This document shows, one piece after another, positions 46,056-59,368 of a DNA stretch of 64,000 nucleotides. The position numbers and the translations under genes were made by a program. Below the pieces are notes generated by a model. That model had not been told where the DNA came from. It did no database searches and saw only the letters and a list, made by a program, of their open reading frames with translations. Each line of letters opens with the position of its first letter. The first letter of the stretch is position 1. Origin of the DNA: Rhexocercosporidium sp. MPI-PUGE-AT-0058 (lineage: Eukaryota > Ascomycota > Leotiomycetes > Helotiales); contig JAGTJL010000014.1 of assembly GCA_020746875.1 (NCBI GenBank), positions 2,170,001-2,234,000 on the forward strand, read 5' to 3'.

Positions 46056-48908
46056 ACGTCTAACCCCCCTATCCCGACCACCCTCTCATTCCGATTACCT
46101 CGCTTAATTCTAGCACTTTTTATTTAAGAGTTAATAATTTTATATTACCTTAACTTTTATATATAAAATTATAAAATCTAAATCTCTTTTTAATTCTTAT
46201 TCTATAAGTATAATTTAGCGTTCTTTAGCTGTAATTTAAGCTTATTAAATAGCACGTATTATTATAAATTTAAAATTTAAATTAATTTAAACTTTCTGTC
46301 TTGTCCTTAGATTTAATTACTTTAATTTTCTTTTAGCTTTTTAATTTATAATCCTTCTTATTAATACTTTTTAAAACCTTCTTAAAAAGCAAACGGTATA
46401 TTAAAAGTTAATTATATGACTCGATTATTAAGGTAAGAATTGTGGCCACAGCTCGTGGGCCCTTTTAAGCGAGAACATTAAGATTTTATAATCTTATAAT
46501 TTCGCGACCTTTTAATAAAATTTCTTGATTTTAAGTTTATATATAAATAAATGAGTATTATTATTAATTATTTAATTATATTTTTAAATTCATAATTTAT
46601 TATTAAAATTTTAGTCATATTTTTATAGCGGTATTATTATCTTATATTAAATAATATAATATTTTAATTATTTTAATTAAATATTAATATTTTTAAATTC
46701 TTATAAATATATATTAATCTTTATATAAAATTTTGATATTTTATTATATTTAATATTAAAGTATAAATTTATTCTATTATTATAAACTTTTAAAAAGACA
46801 TTAAAATTTCAAATTTAAGTGTATTTCGTTGAAATTTTCTGTTTTATACTTATTTAAAGCTTTTATAATTATAATAAAAAGTTATATTTTAAGCTTAAAT
46901 TCAAATATATATTAAAGCTATACTTATTATTTTATAAACTCTTTTTAAATAAGAGACTATTAATTATTAATTCTAATAATTGGATTTAAAAAAGATAAAT
47001 ATTTAACGTTTTAATATCTTTGGATAAGGTTATTAATATTTGAATTTTAGCTTATAAATTTAAAAATATTTATAAAGTTTCTTTATAAAGTTTCTTTATA
47101 AATATTTATCTGTTTATAATAATATTTACTTTTAAGAAAAATTATTAAAATTTAAAAAAGTTATAAAATTTTAAAAACATAAGGTTTTTTAATGTTCTCG
47201 CTTAAGAGGGCCTACGAGCTGTGGCTACAATTCTTACGTATTTATAAATAAATATCTCTTTTAGTTTTAGGCGTAGAGAACTAATCTAAAGAAGCAAAGG
47301 CCTCTAAAGGTAATATTAACGTCTTTTAAAGCTTTAAAAGAGATAGATTTGTTTATTTATTTTTAATAGTAAAAGACTTATTAATAGCTTAATTACGGAT
47401 ACCGGCCATAATTCGTTACTTCTTCAATTAGCTTTAATATTAAAAGAAGTAATATTTTCTTAACGTGCTTTCTGTTAATAGATAAAGAAATTGCGTTTAT
47501 TAATTAAAATAAATCGAGTAATAAATTCAATTTTTAAAACTCTTTCCGGTAGGCACGCTTTAAAGCCGATAAAACCGATAAATCTAAAGATTATAAGACG
47601 TGAGACGTATATATAAGTAAAAATAATATACATATATATATTATACTTAAGGCACTTCTAAATGAATTCCGCAGTCTCGTAGCTCTTATAGCCGTTTAAA
47701 ATAAAGAGTCTTATAAAATAATTATATAGTTCTGTTTAAGAAATAAATACTCTTTTTAATTACTTTAAAACTGTATTATTAATTATCTATTTATTATCGG
47801 TTATAGTATAGTATTATTTATTAAATACGTTTAATTAAGACGGAAACTATTATTATTGAACCGATTTTCCTTTATAAATTACTGCAAAATACATAAAGAC
47901 TCTTATAATAAAAATACACTTAATAATTGTCGTTTATATACGTAAACTTAGCTGTTTTCCTTGAATTTTGCGCTTTTCTGCGTGCTTTATAATTAATCTA
48001 TTAAGGTTATAGCTTTTTATAACGCTAGTTTCGTTTATATTTTATCGCTAATTAACTAAAATAGCTTTAATAGCCGGGATTTTAGTTTTTAAAACTAAGG
48101 TCGAATAACTTTAGAATAAGCGTTATTAATACGCATAAAATCGACGTATATCTACTTCTTAGTTTTTAAAATATGATTCCGTATTAAAAAAACGAAATAT
48201 TTAATATTTTCCGAGCGGTCGGTGGTCGTCTTAAAGAGTTAAAAGCTTTTATATAACGATACTAGCCAAGAAAGCGGTATAAGAAGTATATAATAATACT
48301 TTAACTAAGGCTATCGAGAGCTAATAAGTCTAATATAAAAGAAATAAGAAGATAAAAAAGGAAAAAATAATAAAAGAAGCGTGAGTTTATATATATAAGC
48401 TCTTCCGAAACCCCTCCGGTATTAGTCCGATTCCGCATGACTTAATTACCCCTGAATCCTTGGATTTCCTGACTCGCTAAGAAGTTCTTAAATGTAATTA
48501 AAAATATTAATTTATATATACGTAAATCTACGATTAAAAGACTCTTATATAAGTATTTAATCACTTAGTCGATTCTTTATTACCGTAAGTAGCTTTTATA
48601 AATAATTATCGGCCTTCTAATATAATAGAACTTTTTATTGCAGTTATAAAAAATAAACTTTAAAATATTTTATTTAAGCGTTAATTTTCTTAAAGACTTG
48701 CTATTTGCGACCTTCTTAAGCGTATATATAATATTATACTTTATATATTTAAGCTTTATAATAAAAATAATAAAAATTCCAAATTTAAAGAAAATCGATT
48801 AAAGAATAATTTTTATTTATTTATTTAAGTTAATAAGTAAGAGTGGCGGTGAGTTAAGCGAGGGTGGTCGGAACAAAGAAGTAGTCGGGATAAGAGAGTT
48901 AAACGTTC
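46056..48908. mobile_element. Tc1/mariner-type TIR transposon, RIP-decayed, with a nested element
   Basis: The left end ACGTCTAACC, with its C-rich run and CTCGCTTAATTC, is mirrored at the right end (48850-48908) by GAGTTAAGCGAGGGTGGTCG and GTTAAACGT. A TA precedes the left end, and CTA follows the right end, where one or two bases are ambiguous. Length is about 2.85 kb including the 799-bp insertion at 46436-47234. A transposase frame is expected but none is readable. The same left end occurs at 1720. Confidence 0.78.
46436..47234. mobile_element. Nested element with 47-bp inverted ends and TA duplication
   Basis: The ends AGAATTGTGGCCACAGCTCG and GTGGCTACAATTCT are inverted over about 47 bases with three or four transitions. 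TA flanks the element at 46434-46435 and 47235-47236. The internal sequence is almost pure A/T, with no coding frame. It sits inside the transposon at 46056-48908. Confidence 0.85.
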
Positions 48909-50699
48909 TACATCTGCCTTTAGGATAAAGAACCTACTTAAATCAATATAAGAATTATATTAAATAATAATTAATAACTCTTATAATTGATTATTATGAA
49001 TTAAACTAAAGTTTTTTGTCCTGCTTTCGAAGCCGTAAATTAATAATTAAACTTTATAAATCTAAAGATTTTATTAAAACCAGTTATTTTTTCCATATAA
49101 ATAACTAACTTTCTGAAAGAGATTAACTCTTCCTTAATTAAAAGAATAGTCTATTATAATATCAACGTAACGAATAAATACTTATTTATAAAACTTCACG
49201 CTTATATATAAGATATCTTAACAAACCTCAATTGCTTTAAATATTAAGTAACAGCCTTATGATTTTAAGCTAAAACCTACTAATTCTCAGCGGCTTATCT
49301 TTAAAGCTAAATTACCTGAAAAGACTTTCGATCCGCCTAAAGAAAATCCCGAAAAGCTCGATAAGTATCGAACTGTTACAGTTGTTTATTAAGTTAATAA
49401 TTGCAAATAAGTTCTTTAATTTTTATTTATTATATTTATAATAAGAAAATAATTATGAAGTTTTTTAATTTATTAGCAAAAATCTTTGAAAGTTATTAAC
49501 AGGTATTGCCCGTCGTTACCCGCATTTGTAACCGCGGTAATATATTTCAAATTTTAACTTTAACGGAAGTATATAATTTTTTAAGTTGCGCAGCTTAATA
49601 AGGTCCGTAATAATAGCGATAATAGCGACAACAGCGCCTTATACACGGAAATATAAAGTTAACTTTAAAATAAAAAATCGTCGAACGACTTTTATAAAAG
49701 TATACTTTAGTTTATACGGTCGTACGTATTTATTTATATTACGTATACATATATAAGAGCCTTAGTATAGGTGTAATTTCTTTAAATCGTCAAGTGCCCT
49801 TATTGGATTTTTTTTTAAAATAAAGACTTATAACGTATGAAATTTACCGGAAGTTATAAATCTAACGTATATATTAGCGGCTGCTAAAGCTTATTATGTT
49901 TTAGCTGCGATTTCTTACGTTTTGAGCGTTTTAAGTTAAATATAAGTAAGTTATCGCGTTTAATTGCTTAAGCTGCGGACGCACTCTAGCTTAAGTGCGA
50001 TCCGAAGCTTAAGCGGTCAAACGTTATAAACAACTAACATAGCCTTTATTTATTAAAACTAGTTCTGCTCCGCAGCCAAAATATTTACTAATATAAGTCC
50101 CGAAATAATCGTTTAAAAGCTATAACTTCTTTTCGGGTATACTTTAATATTAATAATTCCGCTTTAATAATTAATATAATAATCGTAAATTACTTAAATA
50201 CTGTCGTGCGAAATCCAGGGGTGCAGGGGTATAAAGGCTATATAGCCAAATACGCAGTTTACAGACTGCGGGTCCGCTTTTTGTACGACAAATACCTTTT
50301 AAATTATTAGCTTACCGAATAATAAGATTATATAACTTTAAGATAACTTTTAAGTTTAGACGTTATTAGCGAAAGACATGTTTAAATATAAAGCGCTTTT
50401 TCTTAATTACTTCTGTATATAATTCCTAGAAAGCGCGTACTAAACAAATAATAAATAAGCTAATATATAATTATAAAATACTTTAAACTAAAGTTCTTGC
50501 GAACTATAAGAGCTAAGCGATCGCAAAAGCTACGTTTAATCTTATAATAATCGCTATATATAATATTAACTTATCTCTTTTTTAATAAGCTTTACATATA
50601 TTTCTTTAAAACTTATCTTTTATATTTAATAAAATCGATTTAAAACAGTAATATTATCGGATAATTTTTACGAACTTATTTAAATTTTCGAGTAATCTT
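48909..50699. other. AT-rich decayed DNA with a partial R1 copy
   Basis: Mostly unrecognisable TA-rich sequence. The stretch 49720-49850 (GTGTAATTTC, then the CACGTGC-like core and ACTTATAACGTATGAAATT) is a reverse partial copy of the R1 repeat. Around 49900-50120 there is a less decayed segment without a gene. No coding frame is seen. Confidence 0.5.
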
Positions 50700-51540
50700 T
50701 TTAATATATTGATTATAAACTAAAAAAATAATCTTACGCTTTTATTAAGTATTATCTTAATCCTTAAGAATTATTTAATATCTTTAAGATTATATATATT
50801 ATATGCTTAATTTAATCGCGTAATAAAATCTTGTTTAAGCTTTAGGTCGTTTCGGTAATAAAGTATTTAAATATCGTTTACGTAAAAAAGAATAAGGATT
50901 TTATAATTAAAGTTTATAAATATACATAATTCTTCTGAATATAAAATTAGCTTTAAATCTATTAACGTTTTATTAATATACTTATATAATAAGTATAAAG
51001 AATCGCGTATTTCGTAAAGAGCGCGATTAATTCGTAGTATATATTTAAGCTTATTAAAAATTAAATGAAACTTATAATATATAGTTTCGCTATTAATATC
51101 TCGGAAAGCGTTAATAAACGTATTAATTACGTTGAAATACTTAACTTCTAAATCGTAATAAGTTACGAGCGCTATAGCGATTCCGAAGGATTTAATTCAA
51201 AGCGTATTAACTTATATAAAAATAATTGTTAATTTATTTTAAAATTACTTCGTATAATATAAAAGCTATAACAAATAAAAAAGACGTAGCACGGCGTAAG
51301 GCATTAGGTAAAGAGCTTAGTAACTCTTAAGGGATTAAGATTTAAAATAAAAAAGTATTTAATTTTCTAATTTTATATAAGGAAAAGTCTTTTATATAAA
51401 CTTTTAAAATTTATATACTTAGTTCTTAAATAAAGCCTTAAGTATTATTTCTTAGCTAAAATCGCCGTCTTATATCCGTCCTTAATTATAATAAGTGATT
51501 ACCTCGATTACTTTCGTCCGCTTATTGCTCGGCTTTTTAA
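50700..51540 (-). pseudogene. Ty1/copia reverse transcriptase remnant
   Basis: Read leftwards, about 50870-51240 gives YYDLEVKYFNVINAFINAF, then INSETIYYKF, then RINRALYEIRDS and a decayed YVNDI in place of YVDDI. These blocks are diagnostic of fungal Ty1/copia polymerases. Stops occur at former Gln/Trp codons. I could not pair LTRs to it with certainty; the direct repeats at 51552-52430 are candidates. Confidence 0.8.
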
Positions 51541-51551
51541 AGAAAATATAA

Positions 51552-52430
51552 CGTAGCTGAGAGTAGAGCTTATACTAGTACGCCATCGGAGTCAAAAGAC
51601 TATAATATTCGGCCTTAAGACAGAATACTGAAAAGAAGAGATTTTGGTGTGAATGATGATTCTATTATACGGGGGATTTCTAGGTCTATATAACTACTTT
51701 AGCTAATCACGTGTATATTCGCTTATATAGCTTAATTAAGTATTTACTTGCGAGCTTACGAGTTGGCGTAATCTCTTACCAGAAACCAGAGCTTCCGAAA
51801 GCTACTATTTTAGCCCTGAATAACCTTTTACCGGAAGCTTAAAGCTTCCGAGGTTCAAAGCACGGAAGCCGAGGCTTTATGCGAAGCCGGAGCTTTATGC
51901 AAAGGTAGTTGAGTTATAGAAAAGTATGCTTAATATAATCTTATATTATTAAGCGAGTTTAGCCGAGGCTTAATATAATCTTATAAATACGTTCTACTTA
52001 GTACATATGCTAATTAAGAGAATACTCTCACGTGATAAACACATGACAACTATTCTCTTCCTTACGTAACTTAATCCCATGAGTTAGCATAAGCTACCTT
52101 AAGCTCTTAAGGCTATAACGGCACCTGACTAGAAGGCCTACTACTTCGCACGAATATTATTTATTATTAATAAGGTCGATTACAATTAACCGAAGCTTTT
52201 AGCTTAAGGCGGGGCTATTACGGCAAACCTAAACCGCAGCAATACTCTTAAAATCATAACTTGCTTACCGCTAAGGCCGAATATTTTATAACGTAATTAA
52301 GAGTAGAGCTTATATTAATACGCTATTAGAGTTAAAAGACTATAATATTCGGCCTTAAGGCAGAATACGCTCTACTTAATACATATATTAATTAAGAGAA
52401 TACTCTTACGTAATAAACACATGACAGAAA
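51552..52430. repeat. Direct-repeat pair, LTR-like
   Basis: A unit containing GAGTAGAGCTTATA, ATATTCGGCCTTAA and CACATGACA occurs whole at about 52285-52430. It also occurs at 51552-51625 plus 51988-52045, where a 360-base insertion splits it. The reverse strand of each begins TGTCATGTG, as an LTR would. They may be LTR remnants of the copia element to the left. Confidence 0.5.
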
Positions 52431-54436
52431 AAAGAAAAGATTTTTTTTTAAAAAAAAAAAAAATTTAACGCTAAGCTTTTCTTATTTTAATTTCCTTTTC
52501 GGCTTATATTAAAATAAATAAAAGAACGAATTTTAATTAATTAATATTATATATCGATTTATAATTCGGGCTCAGGGTTTTTTCTTGCCTTTCTTTATAA
52601 CTCAGACTGAAATTACTTCGGTATTACGCTTATTTTTTATTTAAGAATAAGAGACTTATCTTTATTTAAGTCTGCTTTTAAATTAAGTAAAACGTAATTA
52701 ATCTTTTTTAGTATACTTCTTTATAATTTACCGTTATTATCGTAAAATATTTTTTTTAGTAATTAAAACTTAATAATAAGAATAAGTAGTTTCGGGAAGG
52801 GTATTATTATTTTTAAGAGTAATGTGCCAGATTTTAATAATTATAACTCGGAAGCCGGGATTAAGAATTACGATTATAGTTTTTTATTTATTTTTATTTA
52901 TAAAACTAAGAGTTCGCTTTAGATTTACTTAAAGACTTACGTTAAGCGTTAATATTAGTTTTCTTTTACTTATAATAACTTATAGTCCGAGATTAAGAGT
53001 CGGATTAATTATAATCTTATTATTAAAATCTTAATTTAAAATATCTTCCGACTTCGAGTGTCTTAAGAGTTCTTTTACTTTGACGTTATAACTTATTTTA
53101 TTTAATTATTTTAAGATTATAAGATTTATAATATTAGCTGCTTTAATAAGTTTAGTTTTTTTTTTAATTTAAAATACTTAAGATTTCTTTACATAATTAC
53201 TTTTTTATTCTTAAACTTAAATCTAAGCTTTATATATAATAATATATAAAAGGACTTAACGTATTAAAGGGTTAAATAGCTTTTAATTACTTTTATCGTA
53301 AGTAATGGAATTTGATATTAATATGCTTTATACGCTAATAGAACTTAGCAAATTTATAATATTTTTTTAATAAACGCGTATATAATAATATACTCTGCTT
53401 TCGTAAAAGCTAAAGCTATTATAGTTTAGCGTTTAAAAATAACGCTAAATACCCTTCTTATAAAAAAGAAGATAATATTATTATATAGAACTCGTCTTTT
53501 ACGTGAGCTTATTTAATTAAAGTCGCAGAAATTATATAACTTCATAAATTTAGCGTTTATAACGTTTCTATTATATATTATAATATAATATATCGTTTTT
53601 TAAAAGTATTAAAATTCTTTTTTTATATTAGCGAAATATTATAAGAATATATATATAAGAAATTAAAATATTATTAAAGAATAATACTAAATATTTTGTT
53701 TAATATAAGCAAAGCATTATAAAGAATTACAGATTTATTAATATAATTTAATCTCTTATATTATAACTTGTTATTTGAATTTAATTATATATACCTCGGA
53801 ACTAAAGGCAAATAATATAATAGCAGTCTTATAATTAGTTATTCTAAAACGGTTTAATACCTTCTTAATATAAGTATTTTAATAAAAGAAAATAATCTTC
53901 TTTATTTTATTACGAACGATACAGACTGTTAAGAAGTATTATATTAGGCTAGTAAGAATAATATTAAATAAGATAAGAATCTTTATTTTAAAAGCTTTTA
54001 GAGTTAGTCTTACTTTTAAGATTATTAAGGAATTATTAACGTAAGTAATAATTAAAATCCAATTTTTTTTATTAATATATATATAATTTTTAATTTTTAA
54101 GAAAACGAAACTAAACTTAATAAAATTAATATATAACTTCTCTTATTATAAACGTAATAATTTCTTAAGATTATATAAGGCTTTCTTAAGTTTTATATAT
54201 TCGTTATTTATAATAATTCGGCTGCTTTCCTTTTATCTCAAAAGAATTTTAATATAAATATTAGAATTAGTATTATTATTTAAAAATATAATCTCGACGT
54301 TATATTATTTTACTTTTAAATCATATAAAGCTGCTTTAACTAGTATAAGCTTTTAAATTACGGATTTGTAAACGCTAGCGTATATTTAATTATAATCTCG
54401 TTTATAACGCCAAGTATAATCTTATAAGACGAGTTT
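52431..54436 (-). pseudogene. Ty1/copia pol remnant, 3' part (RT and RNase H)
   Basis: Read leftwards, about 54080-54430 carries RT blocks (KLVL, stop, DYTWRY, then SVYKSVI, LVKAALYDLKVK, INNEYIKLKKALYNLKK). About 53386-53530 carries RNase H blocks (SRKRRVLYNN, IIFFF and TIIALAFTKAEYI for the usual TVALSSTEAEY). Stops are frequent. The open frame was continuous with 56600-57830 before the LTR element at 54437-56594 inserted into it. Confidence 0.8.
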
Positions 54437-54609
54437 TGTAAGGTTCATAAGGTAGAGTGTCACGACAGTTGTAATTTAAACTGATCTCTAAGGAAGTAAG
54501 AGGAGACTATGAGTAATTTCCCTTTAAGTATATGAGTCCCCAGCCTCCGCCAAGCCTTCGCACTAGGCCTGATTAAGCCGTAAGTTTACCCTTTATTTTA
54601 TTCCTAACA
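54437..54609 (-). repeat. LTR of element C, left copy
   Basis: 173 bases. It is the less decayed copy, starting TGTAAGGTTCATAAGG, and contains the block AGTCCCCAGCCTCCGCCAAG, which is identical in the right copy. Confidence 0.9.
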
Positions 54610-55479
54610 TTACCCCTTTTCTTAAGCTATAGTCCTTAAGGTTATTAGCTTTTAACTTAATTACGTATTACTTTTATATTTCTTCCGTAAGGCTTTTATA
54701 ACGTTTTTATTTTTTATTTTATTTATATTAAGTTATTATAAACTCTAAAACCTTATAAAAAAAACAAAAAAGTATATATAATAATAATTAATCCTTTCGT
54801 AGCCTTAAATGCTTCCGTAAAGCTTTTATATATTTTTAAAGTTATATTATGCCGTAGCTTTTTCTATAGCCGTATTATTACTTATTTAGAGGCCTACCGA
54901 AGCTTAATCGTATCGTTACTCTTCCGGAGTTATATTATATCGGAGCTCTTTCGGAGCCGTGTCGAAGCTTTATCGAGCTGAGTTTATTATAATTATTTTA
55001 AATTACCTTTTTTCTTTAAGGTGGCCTCCCGGCCACGTATATTAGCGTATTTTAAGTTAAAGAGAATATTAAAAAAAAAATTCCGTAATAATATAACTTT
55101 ATAACTTCTTATTAGCGCACGTTCGGTGTACATTCGGACGGTTTCTCAGCTTCTTTCGGAGACGAGTCGGTGTCTTATTTATACTAGCTCTTCTTATAAG
55201 GCGTCTTAAATAGCTTAAATTTATACTTCTAAGTAAGTGCTGAAGTAGCTTCGCTCGTACGGAGTATACTACTTAATAAGTCACTTATAGCTTATAATTT
55301 TACTCGGGATAACGCCTATTGATTACTAGACCTTTATCTACTATAATATAAGTATAATTACTAATTTTACGGCGCTCTTACGGAGTTAAATTATATTTCG
55401 ACACTCTTTTAAAGCCAAATCGACGCTTTTATAAAGCCGGACCGAGCTCTTTCGGAGCTAAAATATGTTTTATTTTTTT

Positions 55480-56110
55480 TTAATATATTAATTCGTAAAG
55501 TGTCCCTTTTCTTCGCAATTATAACATATAGCCTCCGCATAACGGCTAAAAAAGTAATTAATACTATTATAAAATTAATAAGTATTTCGTATCGCTTTTA
55601 TATATATTCTGTAACTCGTTTATATTAACTCCGTAGCTAAAGCCGTAATTACGTCTACGGCCTCTATTCGACGTGTAAGCCGTAATACTCTTTTATATAT
55701 ATCGGGCGGTAATTATTGCCGTAATAAGTCTTTTTATAACTTAGGCCAGAGCTTCGAAAACAAAGTATTTATCTTATAACGGTCTTCCGTAAGGCCTAAA
55801 GTATTTTTTAAGTAATCGAACCTCTTAGCGAAGTCGTTTATAGTTTTTTCGTCTCTTTATTAAGCCTCTTTATATTAAATTAATACGTTAAAACGCTAGG
55901 AAATCGAGTCTTATATTAAATTAAAAAGTTAAATCTTAAAATCTTTTTTATAAAACTTTTACTTTTATATTTTCTTCGACTTTACTTTGCTTATATATTA
56001 TTTATATTCTTTCCGGCCTCTTTACGAATATAAGTATATAATAAGCTATTTTGTCTTTATTCGTAAAGTAAAAGTACCTTTTATTAAGTTTAAATTAACG
56101 CTCCGCTTTT
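55480..56110 (-). pseudogene. Gag remnant of element C
   Basis: A RIP-decayed frame reading leftwards. It has a retrotransposon capsid-like core, then a CCHC zinc knuckle in which Cys-x2-Cys-x4-His is intact and the last Cys is lost. Stops replace Gln codons. Confidence 0.7.
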
Positions 56111-56421
56111 AATATAAAAGCTTATGCCTTTTCGATTGTTTTACTTTTATAAATAAAAAGCTCTCGGAGCTTTAATAGCTTCCGAATCGACTCCGTATCG
56201 TCTTTGTATTCGCTTCGCTATCGTCGCCTAAAGGCTAAAGAAGGCCTTTTAATATTTGCCGTTAATATAATTAAACAACTACTTCTGGCGTCGCTTTAAT
56301 GAATTGCCGGCGTAGCTCTTGTATTTCGCGATATATTAAGTTTACGTCGAATCGTTCGAATCGACTTCGTAATACCTCCGAGTTAATAATAAGCTACCCT
56401 TTATAAGTAAAAAAATTAAAA

Positions 56422-56594
56422 TATAAAGTTTATAAAGTAAAGTATTACGATAATTATAATTTAAATTAATCTTTAAGAAAATAAAAGAGGACTAAAAGTA
56501 ATTTCTCTTTAAGTATATGAGTCCCCAGCCTCCGCCAAGTCTCTGCATTAGGCCCGATTAAGCCGTAAGCTTATCTTTTATTCTGCTTCTGACA
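56422..56594 (-). repeat. LTR of element C, right copy
   Basis: 173 bases, with a decayed start (TATAAAG for TGTAAGG) and an end CTTCTGACA that is less decayed than the inner end of the left copy. Confidence 0.9.
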
Positions 56595-56599
56595 AGTTT

Positions 56600-57830
56600 A
56601 ATTTTATACTTTTTAATAATAATATTTTTCTTTTTCTTTATTTTAAAAATTAAACGTAAACTAAGTACTTTACTATTAAAAAATAAGTTTAAGCGCTTCG
56701 TAGAGGATTATATTTCCTTATTAATAAGTAAGCGATGTTCTTTAATAATTGCTTCTTTTTATTTTAATTAATCAAAGCGCTATATCGCTTCTTTTAATAA
56801 AATTAAATTATTAAAATATAATAATTATTTTTAAATTATATTAAAAGTAAATCGGTAATAATCCGAATAATAATTAATTTCTTTTTCCGGAGATATAAAT
56901 TATAAGAATTTATTATTAATTATATTTTATATTTTATTAAAACGAGTTTTATATAAAAACGTATTTATATTTTTTATTTTTAAAATTAAAAAGTTTATCG
57001 CGCTTTTTTTTTAATAAAAAGTACTTATTCTTTTAATATTTTAAAAACGTTAACTTCGCTTTTCTCGTTAATATTAATATTAAATTAGCGTTATTCTCGG
57101 AATTAATTACTAATCCGAGATTATTAGTTTTATTATTTAGAAATTACTCTTCCGGCTCATTTTAATAATTATTTTCATATTTTAGTAGCTCCTCGATATT
57201 ATAATTTTAACTTACGCTATTATTTATTACTTTTGACGCGAGATAATAATATAACGTCTTTTTCGTAAAGTTTTATAACTAAATTATCTTTATCGAATCT
57301 TATATAAGAAGTATAAATAATTTTATTATTAATTAAATAATATAAATATTATAACTTTTAAAACTAATTAAAATACTTTTCTTTACTCTCGAAGTAACCT
57401 TACGACTTTATATTTTCTTTTCCTTATTAATCAGAATATATATTAAATAATTAAGAACTCTTAAATATTTAACCAAAAGTTTATAATTTATATTAAGCTT
57501 AATATTATCTTAAAAAAGCTTTAAATAAAATCTTTTTATTAATTATAAATATAAAATTATAATTAATAATATAAACGATTATTATTAAAACTTTAAGTAT
57601 ATGTTTTCGGGCATATTTTAAATAATTATAACTGTACGAGTCTTTTTTTTAATAATATAAATAAAGCGTTCAGCTCTTTAATTTTACTCCGGAATATATA
57701 AAATAAATTCTTTTAATTAATATACTAAAGTAGTTTGCTAAATATTTTATTTATATACGATTATATTCTCTTCTATTATTAAGACTAAATATTTTAATAT
57801 CTTTATTTTATTATATTTTAACTATTTTAA
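56600..57830 (-). pseudogene. Ty1/copia pol remnant, integrase end to RT start
   Basis: Read leftwards, about 57200-57340 gives a TSYIRFDKDN block (like the VRFDE-type region after integrase). About 56595-56800 gives KEAIIKEHRLLINKE, then KVLSLRLIFKIK, then IIIKKYKIKL, the classic KWVF..K..G...KYKARL start of copia RT. It breaks off exactly at the AGTTT target site of element C. Confidence 0.75.
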
Positions 57831-58342
57831 GGGGACAGCTAAATCGACATACGGAAATAATTAAATCGATATCTCTTAATATCTCTTAGTAAAATAATTA
57901 TTATAAATTAAGAAAAAGTAATTAATAAAATATTTAAATTTTAACTTAAAAATAATATTTATTAAGTTATTTATAAAAATTAACTTATTTTAAATTTTTT
58001 TATATAATATTAAAAGTTGAGTTTTTTAATAAAATTTAATAAACTTTAATAATTTAAATATAAAACTATTATTAAATAATTTAAAATTAAAAAGTTAAGC
58101 GAAAAAATATTATTTATTATTTATTTTCGTAAAATAAAAAACAAATCTTAATTTTTATTTATTTATTATTAAATAATACTTATAATATTTAAGTAAAATA
58201 TTTAATAAATTTTATATTAATAAATATTTTAAATAAATATTTTAAAATAAAATTAAAAAATAAATAAAAATTATTATTTTATAATTTTCTTAAAATCCGT
58301 ATATCGATTTAATTATTTTTATATATCGATTTAAATATTTCT
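57831..58342. mobile_element. MITE family M, copy 1
   Basis: The left end GGGGACAGCTAAATCGACAT is mirrored, in decayed form, at about 58300-58342. The two half-units AAATCGA(C/T)AT and ATAATTAAATCGAT are repeated in the ends. The internal sequence is A/T only. It aligns along its length with copy 2 at 62769-63317. Confidence 0.75.
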
Positions 58343-58830
58343 TATTTTAAATATTTTTTAATTCGCAAGATATATATCTGACTTCTTAACGTACGTATAA
58401 GCTTATTTTACAGAAATAATTAAATAAATAAAGATTAAAGTATAATAGCTATTAATTCTTATTAAAATAAAATTAATTATACCGACGTTAATTTTATATA
58501 ACGTGTATATTAGCTTTATACGTGTTAAGCGCTTATTAACTTTACGAATAAATCTGCCTTTTTTATAAGATACGTAAAAATAAGTTCTATTAATTTTAGT
58601 TTCGTTAAATTTTATATTATTAACAAGACTTTAAGTATTTCTGATTATATTAAAACTAATATAATCTATTTTATAATATTATAACTCGATATCGACTATA
58701 GTTATTTTAATTATAATAAGAAGAATTAATCCCAGTATATTAATATACTTAGAATTAGTAAATTATTCTTTTTCTCTTTAAAAAAGCTCTGAATTAACGT
58801 AATAGATCTTTTTATTTAATATTATAAAAA
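58343..58830. other. AT-rich decayed DNA, no gene
   Basis: TA-rich sequence between two MITE copies, with no recognisable frame or repeat end. Confidence 0.5.
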
Positions 58831-59368
58831 AAGGATACAGCTAAATCGCCATACGTGAATAGCTAAACCGCTATACGCTAAAATTTTATTAACTTGGCGA
58901 GTATTATTTATTAATTTCGCTATATTATATTAATTTATATTACGTAATAAAGGCTACTTATATATTTCATAAAGTTTATTATTATATAATCAGCCCCTGG
59001 AATTGAAAATTAAAGCTACTTAAGTAAATACTTTAGAATACTATTACTACTATTACTATTATTATTATTATAGCTTTTATTTCTCGAACTTATAATCCCG
59101 CACCTCCCGCAGCAATTTACAGCGATATTACTATTATAATTGCTGCGGCTACGATGCAGCGGAAAGTAATTAGTAGAGTTGAGGTATATACCTAGGATGC
59201 GGACTTTAAAGCTGATATGATTTTAATAAGCTGGCATAGTTTTAGTTATGCACTATATATAATTATTTACACAAGTTTTAATAGTAATAAATATACTTTT
59301 TATTTTCGGCTCGCTTCCTTAGCGTATAGCGGTTTAGCTATTCACGTATAGCGATTTAACTGTACCTT
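58831..59368. mobile_element. MITE family N, copy 1
   Basis: The ends AAGGATACAGCTAAATCGCC and, inverted, AAGGTACAGTTAAATCGC continue into GTGAATAGCTAAACCGC and TATACGCTAA, giving about 48-bp inverted repeats. The interior is less AT-rich (GCTGCGGCTACGATGCAGCG) and is shared in reverse with 62616-63426. Confidence 0.82.

Larger units (their letters stand above)
54437..56594 (-). mobile_element. Short gag-only LTR retroelement C
   Basis: LTRs 54437-54609 and 56422-56594 are both 173 bases, from TGTAAGG to TAACA/GACA. The 5-bp target duplication AGTTT flanks the element (54432-54436 and 56595-56599). The internal region is only 1.8 kb. On the minus strand a Gag-like region (DEKTINDFAKRFDYLKNTL and TEDRYKINTLF near 55780-55900) precedes a zinc knuckle, CYNCEEKGHFTN, at about 55485-55530. 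No protease, integrase or reverse transcriptase is visible, and there is no room for them. It is probably mobilised by a partner element. It inserted into copia pol, RT end. Confidence 0.85.
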
